This document shows, in pieces, positions 63,737-64,000 of a stretch of DNA of 64,000 bases. The position numbers were made by a program, and so were the translations under genes. Position 1 is the stretch's first letter. Each line of letters opens with the position of its first letter. Under the pieces are notes generated by a model that saw nothing but the letters and a program-made list of their open reading frames with translations, had not been told where the DNA came from and did not search any database. The DNA is from CAMYMQ01 sp963730305. GTDB taxonomy: Bacteria; Pseudomonadota; Alphaproteobacteria; Bin65. The DNA is taken from contig CAVSRB010000001.1 of assembly GCA_963730305.1 (NCBI GenBank), positions 310,001 through 374,000 on the forward strand, in the 5' to 3' direction.

Positions 63737-64000
63737 CTATTTCCCGCCCCGGAACCCCGTCGCCACCAGATACATTTCCGGCGATTCCTTGCGGCTCGCC
63801 TCCGGCTTGACGTGGCGGACCTTGTCGAACAGCGCCTTCACTCGGTCGAGCACCTCGCCGGCGGCGCCGCCCTGGAACACCTTGGCGATCAGCGCCCCGC
63901 CGGGGGCCAGGACGGCCTCGGCGAAGGCGACGGTCTCCTCGACCAGGGCGACGATGCGCAAATGGTCGGTCGCCTTGTGGCCGGTGGTCGACGGCGACAG
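63737..64000 (-). CDS. rlmE: 23S rRNA 2'-O-ribose methyltransferase RlmE (FtsJ/RrmJ), C-terminal part
   Basis: Methylates U2552 in 23S rRNA. Only the last 87 residues are in the window; the gene continues past 64000. Visible are STTGHKATDHLRIVALVEETV, FAEAVLAPGGALIAKVFQGG (the catalytic Lys is in this strand) and the C-terminal HVKPEASRKESPEMYLVATGF, a very characteristic FtsJ end. Confidence 0.95.
   Translation of the reverse strand: MSPSTTGHKATDHLRIVALVEETVAFAEAVLAPGGALIAKVFQGGAAGEVLDRVKALFDKVRHVKPEASRKESPEMYLVATGFRGGK

Overview
The window is high-G+C chromosomal DNA (about 70% G+C by eye) from a proteobacterium, most likely an alphaproteobacterium of Rhodospirillales type. This is inferred from the Rrf2-sufBCDS cluster with extra cysteine genes beside it, the anmK/tyrS pair, the glnE/bcp junction, an rpoH-type sigma factor and a fused IcmF mutase. 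No rRNA, tRNA, CRISPR array, integrase or transposase was seen. Coding is dense on both strands, and most long antisense ORFs are shadows of real genes.

Layout: 1-7.9 kb is sulfur and Fe-S assembly on the minus strand (cysE, a second cysteine desulfurase, a DUF2272 lipoprotein, an Fe-S-type Rrf2 regulator, sufB, sufC, sufD and a partial sufS). 8-18 kb holds a hydrolase, anmK, tyrS, a YhdP/AsmA-like protein, glnE and bcp. 18-27 kb holds small stress and membrane genes, glutaryl-CoA dehydrogenase, a MarR gene with an obvious operator, a sugar dehydrogenase and a candidate small RNA behind a CRP-like site. 27-28.9 kb pairs a cysteine-rich MarR regulator with an rpoH-type sigma factor. 29-37.5 kb is mostly small exported or stress proteins (ferritin-like, a superoxide-reductase-like protein with a Tat-type signal, two cold-shock proteins). 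37.6-38.5 kb is a tandem repeat array. 40.8-43.0 kb is an AT-rich two-gene RloA/RloB island, almost certainly horizontally acquired, ending 8 bp from the icmF stop. 43-54 kb holds icmF, two class III nucleotide cyclases, an orphan ABC binding protein and hemB. 54.5-64 kb holds GST, FkbM, peroxiredoxin, a YheT-type hydrolase, penicillin acylase, threonine ammonia-lyase, a host-attachment-family protein and a partial rlmE.

The most unusual feature is the distribution of frameshifts. Thirteen breaks in six conserved high-G+C genes (seven of them in tyrS alone) are all net +1, and removing one base at each restores full-length, family-typical proteins. Very long neighbours (yhdP, glnE, penicillin acylase) are intact. 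In the AT-rich island the breaks are mostly net -1. Assembly or read error is the leading explanation, but the clustering deserves a check against reads.

Other points of interest are a candidate sRNA with C/U-rich loops behind a perfect TGTGA-N6-TCACA site, a 206-bp hairpin element with perfect 27-bp ends, an 82-bp repeat whose two copies show compensatory base changes, and several strong palindromic operators (icmF, peroxiredoxin, suf, MarR).
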